Origin: a virus
IMG/VR virus record: IMGVR_UViG_3300000227_000008
Location: 9,326-43,496 of that record
Reading direction: 5' to 3' (one strand)
DNA length: 34,171 nucleotides
Below are positions 6,965 to 14,588 of the stretch, in pieces. Numbering within the stretch: the first letter of the stretch is position 1; every line of letters starts with the position of its first letter. Under the pieces are notes generated by a model. The model was given only the letters and a program-made list of their open reading frames with translations, was not told the origin of the DNA and searched no databases. A program made the translations under genes and the position numbers.

Positions 6965-7256
6965 AGATAGAGTTGATATTATTGGGCAGAATGGAAACGA
7001 AGGGCTTCATTACACGCCCTATTCGCTTAACATTGATATGGAATACCCTCCTCACATTGTAATAGAAAGCTGTCTAGACAAGAACGTAGAAGCAGTTAAG
7101 GCAGCGTTCACGGAAAGAGCAAAGAGAGGGTATGAGAAGTATGGCACTACAACAGAGCGTACAGACATCGACCTGAAAGGATGGCTACAGCATTTGCAGG
7201 AAGAACTCATGGATGCTGTAGTTTATATTGAACGTATTAAAAAGGAATTAAAGTGA
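6951..7256 (+). CDS. MazG-like / small phage NTP-pyrophosphohydrolase-related protein (101 aa)
   Basis: The C-terminal half reads AKRGYEKYGTTTERTDIDLK then WLQHLQEELMDAVVYIERI. This KYGTT...DL...W.QH.QEE.DA..Y pattern is common in small phage proteins with a MazG-like helical core, where paired Glu and Asp could bind metal. GGAAG precedes the ATG. The first 50 residues have no recognised domain. It follows the exonuclease block and precedes PhoH, consistent with nucleotide metabolism. The enzymatic assignment is less certain than for 5674-6060. Confidence 0.65.
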   Translation: MSWDEDRVDIIGQNGNEGLHYTPYSLNIDMEYPPHIVIESCLDKNVEAVKAAFTERAKRGYEKYGTTTERTDIDLKGWLQHLQEELMDAVVYIERIKKELK

Positions 7257-7396
7257 TTTACATTAGTTGTCCAGGACTTGTAGCTAGGAAAATCCTAGCT
7301 TGGGAGATGTTTGCTGGAATGTTCACTGTCCTTATCTTGGGCAGCGTTTCTATCAATCTAGGAGATATTTCTCTTGTCAACAAAGAAGAAGAATAA
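7253..7396 (+). CDS. Small putative membrane protein (47 aa, GTG start)
   Basis: GTG at 7253 overlaps the previous stop (GTGA) and follows AAAGGA. The frame runs 47 codons to TAA 7394-7396, overlapping the start of phoH. Residues about 17-36 (LAWEMFAGMFTVLILGSVSI) form a hydrophobic stretch long enough to span a membrane. No family is recognised. Support is the overlap pattern and the fact that it fills the gap between 7256 and 7374. Confidence 0.5.
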   Translation: MIYISCPGLVARKILAWEMFAGMFTVLILGSVSINLGDISLVNKEEE

Positions 7397-8039
7397 TAAG
7401 GCTTATTTCACCCCTATCAACCAGAAGCAGGAAGAATATCAGAAAGCAATCATAGAGAATGACGTAATCTTTGGAATTGGTCCTGCTGGTGTAGGCAAGA
7501 GTTATGTGGCTGCAATGGAAGCAGCCATGTCTCTTGATGAAGGGAGCGTAGCTCGCATCATCCTTGTACGCCCTGCAAGAGAAGCAGCAGGAGAAAAGCT
7601 AGGCTATCTCCCCGGTACAGCAGAAGAGAAAGTGGAACCCTACTTCTTCCCTATTCTTGATAGCTGGTCTGATGTATGGACTCCGGGCAAGGTGGACACT
7701 CTCATTGGAGAAGGACGTATTCAATACTGGCCTGTAGCCCATCTTCGAGGACGTACATTCCGCAATGCTTTCGTCATTGTTGATGAACTTCAGAACCTCA
7801 CCCTTCAACAACTCTATCTAGTGTTGACACGATTTGGAGAAGGGAGTAAGATGGTGCTGGATGGAGACTGGAGACAGTCCGATCTTCTCAAGCACGAGAC
7901 TAACGGAAAGAAGCTTGTAGAAGCTTTGGTAGGAAAGAATGGTATTGCCCATATTACATTCTCTACAGAAGATGTGATCAGGCATCCCATTGTAACTAAA
8001 GTTATTGAGTCTTATGAGGAGTTGTATGGAAATGGTTAA
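7374..8039 (+). CDS. phoH: PhoH-like ATPase (221 aa)
   Basis: P-loop ATPase of the PhoH family. Walker A is GIGPAGVGKS (34-43), a following segment reads IILVRPAREAAGEKLGYLPG (62-81), and Walker B is FVIVDELQN (133-141). The post-Walker order (LTRFGEGSKMVLDGDWRQSD) is typical of PhoH. PhoH proteins are frequent in marine and enteric phages; their exact role (RNA helicase or phosphate stress) is unresolved. The start is a TTG at 7374 with TAGGAG at 7358-7364, which decides the start because no ATG is near. Confidence 0.9.
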   Translation: MSTKKKNNKAYFTPINQKQEEYQKAIIENDVIFGIGPAGVGKSYVAAMEAAMSLDEGSVARIILVRPAREAAGEKLGYLPGTAEEKVEPYFFPILDSWSDVWTPGKVDTLIGEGRIQYWPVAHLRGRTFRNAFVIVDELQNLTLQQLYLVLTRFGEGSKMVLDGDWRQSDLLKHETNGKKLVEALVGKNGIAHITFSTEDVIRHPIVTKVIESYEELYGNG

Positions 8040-9831
8040 AAGTAATGTAGTTGATTATGGCTTGGACTCCAACCTGTCAGAATTCGGAGCCATTACGCTC
8101 AAGGAGCGTTATTTGACGGAAGGAGAGGTAAGCCCACAGGATGCTTTCTGGAGAGCAGCAGCGGCCTTCTCAGACAGCCTAGAGATGGCTGAACGAATGT
8201 ACAAGTATGCCTCCCATCAATGGATGACGTTTGCAACCCCCATCCTGTCAAACGCACCTGTACGAATTAAATGGGACGAAGGAGTTAAATGGTATGACCA
8301 ATTTGAAGCGGACAACTATAGCAAAATCCCTCGTGGGCTTCCTATCAGTTGCTTTCTTACTTATGTTGACGACAGCATTGACGGCCTTAATTCTCACACT
8401 GTTGAATCAAGAGCACTATCTGTTAGCGGCGGTGGTGTTGGTGCTCACTGGAGTAATGTGCGGTCTATTTCTGATAAGTCTCCGGGAGTCATTCCGTTCC
8501 TGAAGACACATGACTCCGATGTTCTAGCCTACCATCAAGGAAAGACTCGTAGAGGTGCATATGCAGCCTACCTTGATGTAAGTCATCCAGACATTGAAGA
8601 GTTCTTGGTGATGAGAAAGCCTACAGGTGGAGACATCAATCGCAAGGCTCTCAACCTGCATCATGGCGTTAACATCAATAACAAGTTCATCAAAGCTGTA
8701 GAAGAAGACAAGCGATGGGATTTGATTGATCCTGCCAGCAAGAAAGTGGTCAAGACAATCAATGCTCGTGAATTGTATTTCCGTATTCTGGAAACAAGGC
8801 ATCAAACTGGAGAGCCTTACATTTGCAACCTTGACGCCATCAACGACGCTATGCCAGAAGAACTGAAAGCGCAAGGGCTGTATTGCCACGGATCAAACCT
8901 CTGCTCAGAAATCACCCTGCCTACAAGCAAGGACAGGACAGCAGTATGTTGCCTCTCTTCCGTAAATCTGGAGAAATACGATGAGTGGTGTCATGATGTC
9001 AACTTCATTGCTGATATTGTTCGTTTCCTTGATAATGTGCTTGAATATTTTGTTATTCATGGCAATAGCCTTGAAAAAGCAGCCTATTCTGCGTACATGG
9101 AACGATCCATTGGTATTGGGGCTTTGGGGTTCCATGCCTACCTTCAAAAGAACATGATTCCGTTTGAAAGCGCCTTGGCATCAGCAGCCAATCGCAGGAT
9201 GTTCAAGCACATTAAGGACAAAGCCCTTGAAGCAACTTACGCCCTTGGTAAAGAGCGCGGTGAAGCGAATGACATGGTGGGTAGCGGCAAGCGTAACGCT
9301 CATCTTCTTGCTATCGCCCCTAATGCTTCTAGTAGCATTTACGGCAACACTTCTCCTTCAGTAGAGCCTTGGAAAGCTAATGCCTTCTCACAGCGTACAA
9401 GCTCTGGCACGTTCTTGGTGAAGAATCGCTATCTTGATGAGCTTCTGAAAAAGAAGGCAGGAGAGAAAGAGGCAGACAGGCTGTGGAAATCGATCCTCAC
9501 TAATCGAGGAAGTGTTCAGCATCTTGACATCCTTGACCAATACGAGAAGGATGTGTTCAAAACTGCTATTGAACTCGATCAGAATTGGGTGGTACAGCAT
9601 GCCCTTGACAGGCAGCCCTTCATCTGTCAAGCTCAGTCCATCAATCTGTTCTTCCCGGCTGAAGTGGATATTTCCTATCTCCATTCCGTACACTGGAGAG
9701 CAATCAAAGGGGGGCTGAAGACCCTCTACTATCTCCGTTCAGAAGCCATCACTAGGGCTGAGAACGTAAGCGTACAGATTGAGCGTGATTTCATCACTGA
9801 CCCAGACGAGTGTTTATCATGCAGTGGATAA
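8032..9831 (+). CDS. nrdA: Ribonucleoside-diphosphate reductase, large (alpha) subunit NrdA (599 aa)
   Basis: Class I ribonucleotide reductase catalytic subunit, making deoxynucleotides for phage replication with NrdB. Visible are GLPISCFLTYVDDS (active-site Cys), SVSGGGVGAHWSNVRS, NLCSEITLP (Asn 289, Cys 291, Glu 293: thiyl-radical Cys and its partners), CCLSSVNLE, IAPNASSSIYGNTSPSVEPW, and the C-terminal redox pair CLSCSG. It lacks the N-terminal ATP-cone of long enzymes, as usual for short phage forms, so dATP shut-off is probably absent. AGGAG at 8017-8021 lies 10 bases from ATG 8032 and 4 from ATG 8026; either is possible. The 5' end overlaps phoH. Confidence 0.93.
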   Translation: MVKSNVVDYGLDSNLSEFGAITLKERYLTEGEVSPQDAFWRAAAAFSDSLEMAERMYKYASHQWMTFATPILSNAPVRIKWDEGVKWYDQFEADNYSKIPRGLPISCFLTYVDDSIDGLNSHTVESRALSVSGGGVGAHWSNVRSISDKSPGVIPFLKTHDSDVLAYHQGKTRRGAYAAYLDVSHPDIEEFLVMRKPTGGDINRKALNLHHGVNINNKFIKAVEEDKRWDLIDPASKKVVKTINARELYFRILETRHQTGEPYICNLDAINDAMPEELKAQGLYCHGSNLCSEITLPTSKDRTAVCCLSSVNLEKYDEWCHDVNFIADIVRFLDNVLEYFVIHGNSLEKAAYSAYMERSIGIGALGFHAYLQKNMIPFESALASAANRRMFKHIKDKALEATYALGKERGEANDMVGSGKRNAHLLAIAPNASSSIYGNTSPSVEPWKANAFSQRTSSGTFLVKNRYLDELLKKKAGEKEADRLWKSILTNRGSVQHLDILDQYEKDVFKTAIELDQNWVVQHALDRQPFICQAQSINLFFPAEVDISYLHSVHWRAIKGGLKTLYYLRSEAITRAENVSVQIERDFITDPDECLSCSG

Positions 9832-10296
9832 CACCTTATCTTATAAAGAGGTTCGAAGACAAGTTTTAACCTATAACAGAAACTGGTTGTTGGATATGGA
9901 CTGCCAGTCACCATGAACGAGGTTATGGGCTATTCTACACAGGAAGAAAGATTAAAGCGGGCAAAAATGGAATTTGCTCATAGGGTTTCTTATGAAATAT
10001 ACAAAAACTACTCTCCAAAAGAAGGAGAAGAAGTTTGTCATGTTTGCGATAATCCTTCTTGTGTAAATCCTGACCATTTGTTTATAGGCTCTCACACAGA
10101 TAATATGAGAGATATGATGTCTAAAAACAGATGGGTTACTCCAAAAGAGAAAGTGACTAAAGAGCAGGTTGATGAAATGATAAAACTAAGAGAAGAAGGT
10201 GTGATGATTAAGGATATTGCCGATAGTTTTAAAATATCACAAAGTCACGCCTCTAGGCTTACTAGGGGATTAAGAAAGTATTACAACGAGAGCTGA
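9819..10296 (+). pseudogene. Frame-disrupted HNH homing endonuclease between nrdA and nrdB
   Basis: A conceptual HNH_3-type endonuclease can be read across two lesions. From ATG 9819 (inside the nrdA 3' end) the frame reads MQWITPYLIKRFEDKF, hits TAA at 9867-9869, then continues in the same frame PITETGCWIWTASHHERGYG to GRKIKA at about 9955. A +1 frame change near 9956-9961 (extra G in GCGGGC) leads into FAHRVSYEIYKN, VCHVCDNPSCVNPDHLF (the His-Asn-His core) and HTDNMRDMMSKNR. A C-terminal helix-turn-helix-like segment (DIADSFKISQSHASRL) follows. The 127-residue frame from ATG 9913 contains the HNH core but has no ribosome site and lacks the CWIWTA part in its own frame. T4 also carries a free-standing homing gene, mobE, between nrdA and nrdB. 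Confidence 0.72.
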
Positions 10297-10299
10297 CAA

Positions 10300-10485
10300 A
10301 TGACAATCAAATACATTGACCCACCCTCTGGGTGGGCTTATGGGTTCCCGAAGGAGTTTCCTGAAGGAGTCGAAGACGTTAGAAAATGGCTGGTTGACAA
10401 CGGCTACCCACAAGAGCAAATAGATAGTTGGGGAGAGAGTGGTATGCCAGTGAGGTTCTTTTATAAAGAGGAGGATTGGGGATGA
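10300..10485 (+). CDS. Small hypothetical protein between nrdA and nrdB (61 aa)
   Basis: The ATG follows the HNH remnant by four bases. The product begins MTIKYIDPPSGWAYGFPKEF and continues with VRKWLVDNGYPQEQIDSWG and FFYKEEDWG. Compact, acidic, aromatic-rich proteins of this kind are often found next to phage reductase genes, but I do not recognise a function. Its 3' end contains the AAGAGGAGG ribosome site of nrdB and overlaps it by ATGA, so the two are translationally coupled. Confidence 0.75.
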   Translation: MTIKYIDPPSGWAYGFPKEFPEGVEDVRKWLVDNGYPQEQIDSWGESGMPVRFFYKEEDWG

Positions 10486-11058
10486 GTGTTTTTGATAGCA
10501 GTGTAACAATTAAACCTATGTACGCTCCTTGGGCGTTTGATTACTTCCGTATGTCAGAAAAAATGCACTGGCTTGCAGAGGAGGTACCTCTCCTTGATGA
10601 TGTGAAAGACTGGAACAACAGGCTCACTGACAACGAGCGTAACTTCCTTACTCAAATCTTTCGTTTCTTCACTCAAGGGGATGTAGACGTAGCCCAAGGA
10701 TATTATGAGCGTTACATCCCTCTCTTCCCTCGTCCTGAGCTTCGTATGATGATGGGGAGCTTTGCCAATCGAGAAGGAACTCACATTGATGCCTACTCCC
10801 TTCTCATTGACACTGTAGGGATGCCTGAAACTGAATATGAGGCATTTCTAGGCTACAAGGAGATGTCAGCCAAGCATGAGTATGCCTCTTCTCTTAAAAT
10901 GGCTGAGAAAGGCTCTCCGTCGTTTATAGAGGATGTTGCAAAGAACATCGCCGTCTACTCTGCCTTCACTGAAGGACTGCAACTGTTCTCTTCCTTTGCC
11001 ATGCTACTGAACTTCCAAAGATTCGGGAAGATGAAAGGAATGGGAACTATTGTCGAGT
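10482..11058 (+). CDS. nrdB: Ribonucleotide reductase small (beta) subunit NrdB, exon 1
   Basis: ATG 10482 is chosen over 10476 because AAGAGGAGG (10466-10474) is seven bases upstream of it and the ATG overlaps the preceding stop. Seen in this exon: WAFDYFRMSEKMHWLAEEV and LTDNERNFLTQIFRFFTQGD, then FANREGTHIDAYSLL, where E-x-x-H-x-x-x-Y gives two metal ligands and the radical Tyr of class Ia enzymes. AFTEGLQLFSSFAMLLNF follows, with another Glu ligand. The exon ends at 11058, after the first base of a Trp codon, in GTIVE(W). Without splicing the frame stops two bases later. With exon 2 the protein is about 326 residues, a normal size. Confidence 0.93.
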
Positions 11059-11326
11059 AATTGATTTGCTCCTGCATGTAGGAATATATGCAGAAAACTT
11101 GTTGAATTGCTGGAAGCCTAAATCGTAAGACAAGGTAATCAGCAGCCAAGCTCAGCAGAAGAACTTGCTGAGAAGGTTCAGAGACTATCTCGAAAGAGAG
11201 TACGCCCTAAGCAGGGCGGAAGCGGCAAGCACCCAGAACGGGTGATGATATAGTCCGATCTACAAAGAAATTTGTAGCAGTTCATAAGAGAACGGGCCTA
11301 GTGTAGCGAACTAGGTTGAACTTTTG
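11059..11326 (+). ncRNA. Group I self-splicing intron (IA-like) in nrdB, no endonuclease
   Basis: Removing these 268 bases joins GTIVE to WSLKDESIHVEGM, the conserved NrdB metal-site segment. The last exon base is U (11058) and the last intron base is G (11326). P1 can form between GAGT (11055-11058) and GCTC (11068-11071), with the U.G pair at the splice site. The P3-P6 region contains AAGACAAGGTAATCAGCAGC. P7 strands GACTAT (11183-11188) and ATAGTC (11250-11255) bracket extra hairpins (GCCCTAAGCAGGGC; CACCCAGAACGGGTG), as in subgroup IA. No open reading frame or zinc-finger remnant is found inside. Splicing is inferred. Confidence 0.9.
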
Positions 11327-11730
11327 GGTCATTAAAAGATGAAAGCATCCATGTAGAAGGAATGATCAAACTCTTCCGTACAATTATTCAGGAGAACCCT
11401 CATGTTTGGACAGACGATTTTAAAGCAACTCTCTATCAGGTTGCTAGGGATATGGTGGAACTTGAAAACCAATTTATTGATCTGGCATTTGAAATGGGAG
11501 GGATTCAAGGAATCACTGCTGAAGAAACTAAGCAATATGTAAAGTATATTGCTGACCGTCGATTGATGCAGCTTGGACTGAAAGCTAATTTCAATGTAAC
11601 GGAAAACCCTTTCCCTTGGCTGGACTACATCATTAATTCTGTCAGTCATTCGAATTTTTTTGAAAAACGAGAGACTGAGTACACGAAGGGTGGTATTAAA
11701 TGGGGCAACAAGGATGAGTGTAAGTTCTGA
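11327..11730 (+). CDS. nrdB: Ribonucleotide reductase small subunit NrdB, exon 2
   Basis: Continues NrdB from 11058. Beginning with the rest of the Trp codon it reads SLKDESIHVEGMIKLFRTI, where Glu and His of DESIH are metal ligands. It then gives FIDLAFEMGGIQGITAEE, YVKYIADRRLMQLGL, NPFPWLDYIIN and a C-terminal end FFEKRETEYTKGGIKWGN. All four metal-binding carboxylates and both His of a class Ia beta subunit appear present across the two exons. This is the last gene of the rightward arm and is followed by a terminator. Confidence 0.93.
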
Positions 11731-11753
11731 AGGATGGGCTGTTAAACCCTAAT

Positions 11754-11781
11754 AAAAAGGGGCCGATTGGCCCCTATTCTT
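11754..11781. terminator. Bidirectional rho-independent terminator between convergent arms
   Basis: A perfect 6-bp GC stem, GGGGCC (11759-11764) and GGCCCC (11769-11774), with a GATT loop. It is flanked by AAAAA on the left and a T-rich tract on the right, so it can act on both strands. It sits exactly between the nrdB stop (11730) and the stop of the oppositely transcribed holin gene (11784). Confidence 0.88.
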
Positions 11782-11783
11782 TA

Positions 11784-12164
11784 TTAGCTTTTACGTTTGA
11801 AATAGAGGTAGGTTCTGTCTCCTAGCAAGTAGAATACAGCAGCACTAGCTAGGTTGGCTACGATGTTCAGCACTTCCTCGTCAACACTAGGAGTGAATAC
11901 CACACCCATCCAAACAATAAGTACGAGAGTGACAGCCACAGGACGTTGCATAGCTCGTACATCATTCACCCACTGAGAAGTGTTCTCCACCTTGTCAAGT
12001 TCGGCCATAGCCTGCATACGCTTGACATCGGCCTCCATAAGCTGAATAGCCTCTGCCACATTAGCAGGCTGTGCTCCAGCACCTCCCGTAAGACGATTAA
12101 CACCCGCCCTTACAACATCCGTAATCATTGGCATAAAAGCTGTTAGAAGTGTAATTGGTTCCAT
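11784..12164 (-). CDS. Holin, 3-TM GTA-holin-like family (126 aa)
   Basis: Membrane protein that likely forms holes in the inner membrane to release the endolysin. Hydrophobic segments are at about 4-18, 75-91 (VAVTLVLIVWMGVVF) and 97-115 (LNIVANLASAAVFYLLG). The sequence ends GDRTYLYFKRKS, a basic tail. The C-terminal order RP..(TM)..(TM)LLG-x-R resembles the three-helix holins first described from gene transfer agents. AGGAGG eight bases upstream supports the start. It is the last gene of the late arm, beside the endolysin. Confidence 0.7.
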   Translation of the reverse strand: MEPITLLTAFMPMITDVVRAGVNRLTGGAGAQPANVAEAIQLMEADVKRMQAMAELDKVENTSQWVNDVRAMQRPVAVTLVLIVWMGVVFTPSVDEEVLNIVANLASAAVFYLLGDRTYLYFKRKS

Positions 12165-12178
12165 TATATACTGCCTCC

Positions 12179-12427
12179 TTACGGCAAGAACATGAGTATT
12201 TTAGTAAAGTCACCCTTAGTGACAAGGTAGGCTATAAGAATGCCTACAACCATCCACTTAATCTGACTCAATGTAGCAGAGATTTTATTAAGCTCATGCT
12301 TCAAGTTAAGTTGATCTAAGTGCATTTGCTTGGAGAAGTTTTCAAGCTGGTCATGGCTCCATTCCAACTTCGTCAACCTCTTGTCAATCTCAATACAACA
12401 TTCCCTTCGCTCTTGTTGTTCAATCAT
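12179..12427 (-). CDS. Small coiled-coil membrane protein of the lysis cassette (82 aa)
   Basis: Residues 1-55 are polar and heptad-like (RLTKLEWSHDQLENFSKQMH), predicted as a coiled coil. Residues 57-70 are hydrophobic (KWMVVGILIAYLVT), followed by a short polar end. This N-in coiled coil plus C-terminal anchor layout is like XhlA-type haemolysin/holin accessory proteins; a spanin-like role is the alternative. ATG overlaps the endolysin stop (ATGA), and the holin follows. Confidence 0.6.
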   Translation of the reverse strand: MIEQQERRECCIEIDKRLTKLEWSHDQLENFSKQMHLDQLNLKHELNKISATLSQIKWMVVGILIAYLVTKGDFTKILMFLP

Positions 12428-12792
12428 TCATCTAGCTCCCAATGAGGGCCATCAAAGAATGATTCAAAGTCTCCGCCCCATTTGATTTTAATGTTCATTC
12501 GTTTAGCCGTCTTCTTTACGATGGAGGCAAACTCTTGTAAACGCTCCATATCGTTCCAGTCGATAGGATAGGGCATAACATCTACAGCCTTGGAAGGGAG
12601 GGTGTTATGCTTGGATCGAGGCCATTTAGCCTTACTCTTTCCTTCCTCCACCATCCTGTTCTGTTTCTCTCTGCCTCTATGCCCTTCAATAATTGTGCAA
12701 TCCATTTCTTGCAACACCTTCGTGAACAAGTCTTGAAGGCGCTGGTCACAAGTGGAAAGCTGTTCTAGGCTACGTTTGCTGAATTTGTTCAT
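12424..12792 (-). CDS. Endolysin, peptidase M15 (VanY / L-alanyl-D-glutamate peptidase-like, 122 aa)
   Basis: Cell-wall peptidase that cleaves peptidoglycan cross-links or stems during lysis. The zinc and catalytic motif is present: GHRG (38-40), SKHNTLPSKAVDVMPYP (zinc ligands His 62 and Asp 71) and GPHWEL (third ligand His 117). Length is typical for phage M15 endolysins of T5 or SAR-less type. There is no signal peptide, so it needs the adjacent holin. It overlaps the internal virion protein gene upstream and the coiled-coil gene downstream. Confidence 0.88.
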   Translation of the reverse strand: MNKFSKRSLEQLSTCDQRLQDLFTKVLQEMDCTIIEGHRGREKQNRMVEEGKSKAKWPRSKHNTLPSKAVDVMPYPIDWNDMERLQEFASIVKKTAKRMNIKIKWGGDFESFFDGPHWELDE

Positions 12793-14588
12793 TTAGTTTC
12801 TTCTCCAGAAATAAGACGCTCAGACACAATCTTATAATCTTCCATGCCTTCAAGATGAGTGATACCTTTGATAAAGCGATTCATTCGTTTCACTTCTTCT
12901 TCAATACTTTTCCTAGTACGCATCATATTTGGACTATCGTAAGAAGCTCCTGCTGACTCCCACCTTACCTGAACAAGGCCAGTGGCAGGGTTAATAATCA
13001 GAGAGCCTTTCTCAGACTTATATTTATTAAGTTTTTGCTGAACTTCTTCCTTCACTTTCAACAAAGCCGCTGTACCAACTTTTTGAATACTGCCAGTATT
13101 AACAGCAGTGCCACTCATATTGCCAGCCATGATGAGGGCTTTAGCAAAGGTTGGATCATCAATCCTTTCATAGAGTTTCTCTACGTCCTTCACTTCTCCT
13201 TTATTCTTAATCAAATAGTCGGCATTGGCTGCGTAATAGTTGACAGCGTTCTCCACTTCTGCCATCTCTCTTCCGCCAACCTTCCCTTCTGAAACTTTGA
13301 ACGCTTCAATAATGTTCTTAGCTAACTCCTGTTTAGCTACGCCATCCTTGTTGCTAAGCCCTGTAGCCTTTCCTTGGAAAAGTTCTTGGATAGCCGGTGC
13401 ATTCATTGTGTTAATTTGAACAGCGCCCGGAGGGAGGTTTTTACCCATCCAAAGGATAGTGTCCATTCTTGCAGCAAGTTCTGGATTATCCATTCTCCAT
13501 CTAACTAAGTTACTGTTCTGACTGATCTCCAACTGGTTCTTAACAACTTTAAACACTGTTGGATCGTCTACAGCAGCATGCAACATTTTCTGCATGTCGT
13601 AGATACCTTGATGTGCCGCATCAAATTTCTCCTTGTCCTTTACTCTGAGAGGATCAGTCTGAAGCTGCTGTACAATAGCATCAACTTCACCAACAACTTG
13701 TGCATACCTTCCATCATTAACCATTGAAGGCAAGTCACTAAGAGTAGTCTCGGGGCCAAAGTATTTCTGTACCACTCCGAGAATTGTTCCATTAGTCCTT
13801 GCTACATTAACTTGTGCAGTTTGCTGGATTAATTGCTCTGCTTGATTAGCTTTTAGATTATTAAGAGCCTCGCCATCTTGTTTAACCGTAGACAACATTC
13901 TATGTTGTTGTATAGCAGCTCCATAAGATGTTAAATAACCTACAGGGTCACTAATTGCTTCTTGACTAGTACCAAACCCTAGCTTAACTCCTTCAAGTGC
14001 TTGGCTTGTGTACAAATCTCTGGAAGTCTTTGCGGCAGCTTGCTCTTGCCTAATAGAATTTTCCAATTGACCGTAAGCATAGTCAATTGTGGCTCCGCTT
14101 ACTCCAGCCCTCGCCATAGCGTCATTGATTTCAGCCTTCAAGTGAGGATATTCATTCAACAATGAACGCTGGAGAATAGCAACCTCTGCTGCATACCTAC
14201 CCTTGCTCCAAAGCCCCTGTTGATTAGCCGCCTGCATCTTAGCCACTTTCTGAGCAGCTTTGAGCAAATCAGCTTTTTCCATCTCGCTAGGAACATAACC
14301 TCCAGCAGAGGCTATCGTACCGAGGCGATCAGTGACTTGCTGCTCTGTAAGTCCAGTTTGGATGTCGTAAGGATTGTCTCCAGCAGCGAGAAGAGCGGTG
14401 GTCTCTCCTTGGAGTCTAAGTTCTTCACCAACGTCTGCAAACTGTTGCGTCTTAGTCTCCCTGTACACGTCCCCTGCCATCTTAACCAATCCGCCTGCTG
14501 CTGCATAAGCTGGATCAGCTACACCTTGAGTGGAGAATTGTTGATAATTAACCCCGCCAGTTTGACGGGTAAAGCCTTGATTAGCCAT
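12789..14588 (-). CDS. Internal virion protein (T7 gp15-like, 599 aa)
   Basis: A large, helical, Ala/Gln-rich protein with no transmembrane region. It begins MANQGFTRQTGGVNYQQFST and has long amphipathic helices with DNA-ejection-core character. Position decides the call: directly after the transglycosylase giant (TAATG overlap) and before the endolysin. In T7 the core proteins gp14, gp15 and gp16 lie together, in that order; here the gp16-like protein comes before the gp15-like one. Sequence motifs alone do not prove homology. Confidence 0.65.
   Translation of the reverse strand: MANQGFTRQTGGVNYQQFSTQGVADPAYAAAGGLVKMAGDVYRETKTQQFADVGEELRLQGETTALLAAGDNPYDIQTGLTEQQVTDRLGTIASAGGYVPSEMEKADLLKAAQKVAKMQAANQQGLWSKGRYAAEVAILQRSLLNEYPHLKAEINDAMARAGVSGATIDYAYGQLENSIRQEQAAAKTSRDLYTSQALEGVKLGFGTSQEAISDPVGYLTSYGAAIQQHRMLSTVKQDGEALNNLKANQAEQLIQQTAQVNVARTNGTILGVVQKYFGPETTLSDLPSMVNDGRYAQVVGEVDAIVQQLQTDPLRVKDKEKFDAAHQGIYDMQKMLHAAVDDPTVFKVVKNQLEISQNSNLVRWRMDNPELAARMDTILWMGKNLPPGAVQINTMNAPAIQELFQGKATGLSNKDGVAKQELAKNIIEAFKVSEGKVGGREMAEVENAVNYYAANADYLIKNKGEVKDVEKLYERIDDPTFAKALIMAGNMSGTAVNTGSIQKVGTAALLKVKEEVQQKLNKYKSEKGSLIINPATGLVQVRWESAGASYDSPNMMRTRKSIEEEVKRMNRFIKGITHLEGMEDYKIVSERLISGEETK

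Noticed and set aside
9913-10296. Intact 127-residue HNH gene starting at ATG 9913
   Set aside because: No ribosome site precedes it, its first 17 residues have no HNH-like sequence, and the true N-terminal part (CWIWTASHHERGYG) is found in a different frame just upstream.
11059-11326. Short reading frames inside the nrdB intron as an endonuclease remnant
   Set aside because: No zinc-finger, HNH, GIY-YIG or LAGLIDADG-like stretch and no ribosome site; the sequence is accounted for by ribozyme helices.
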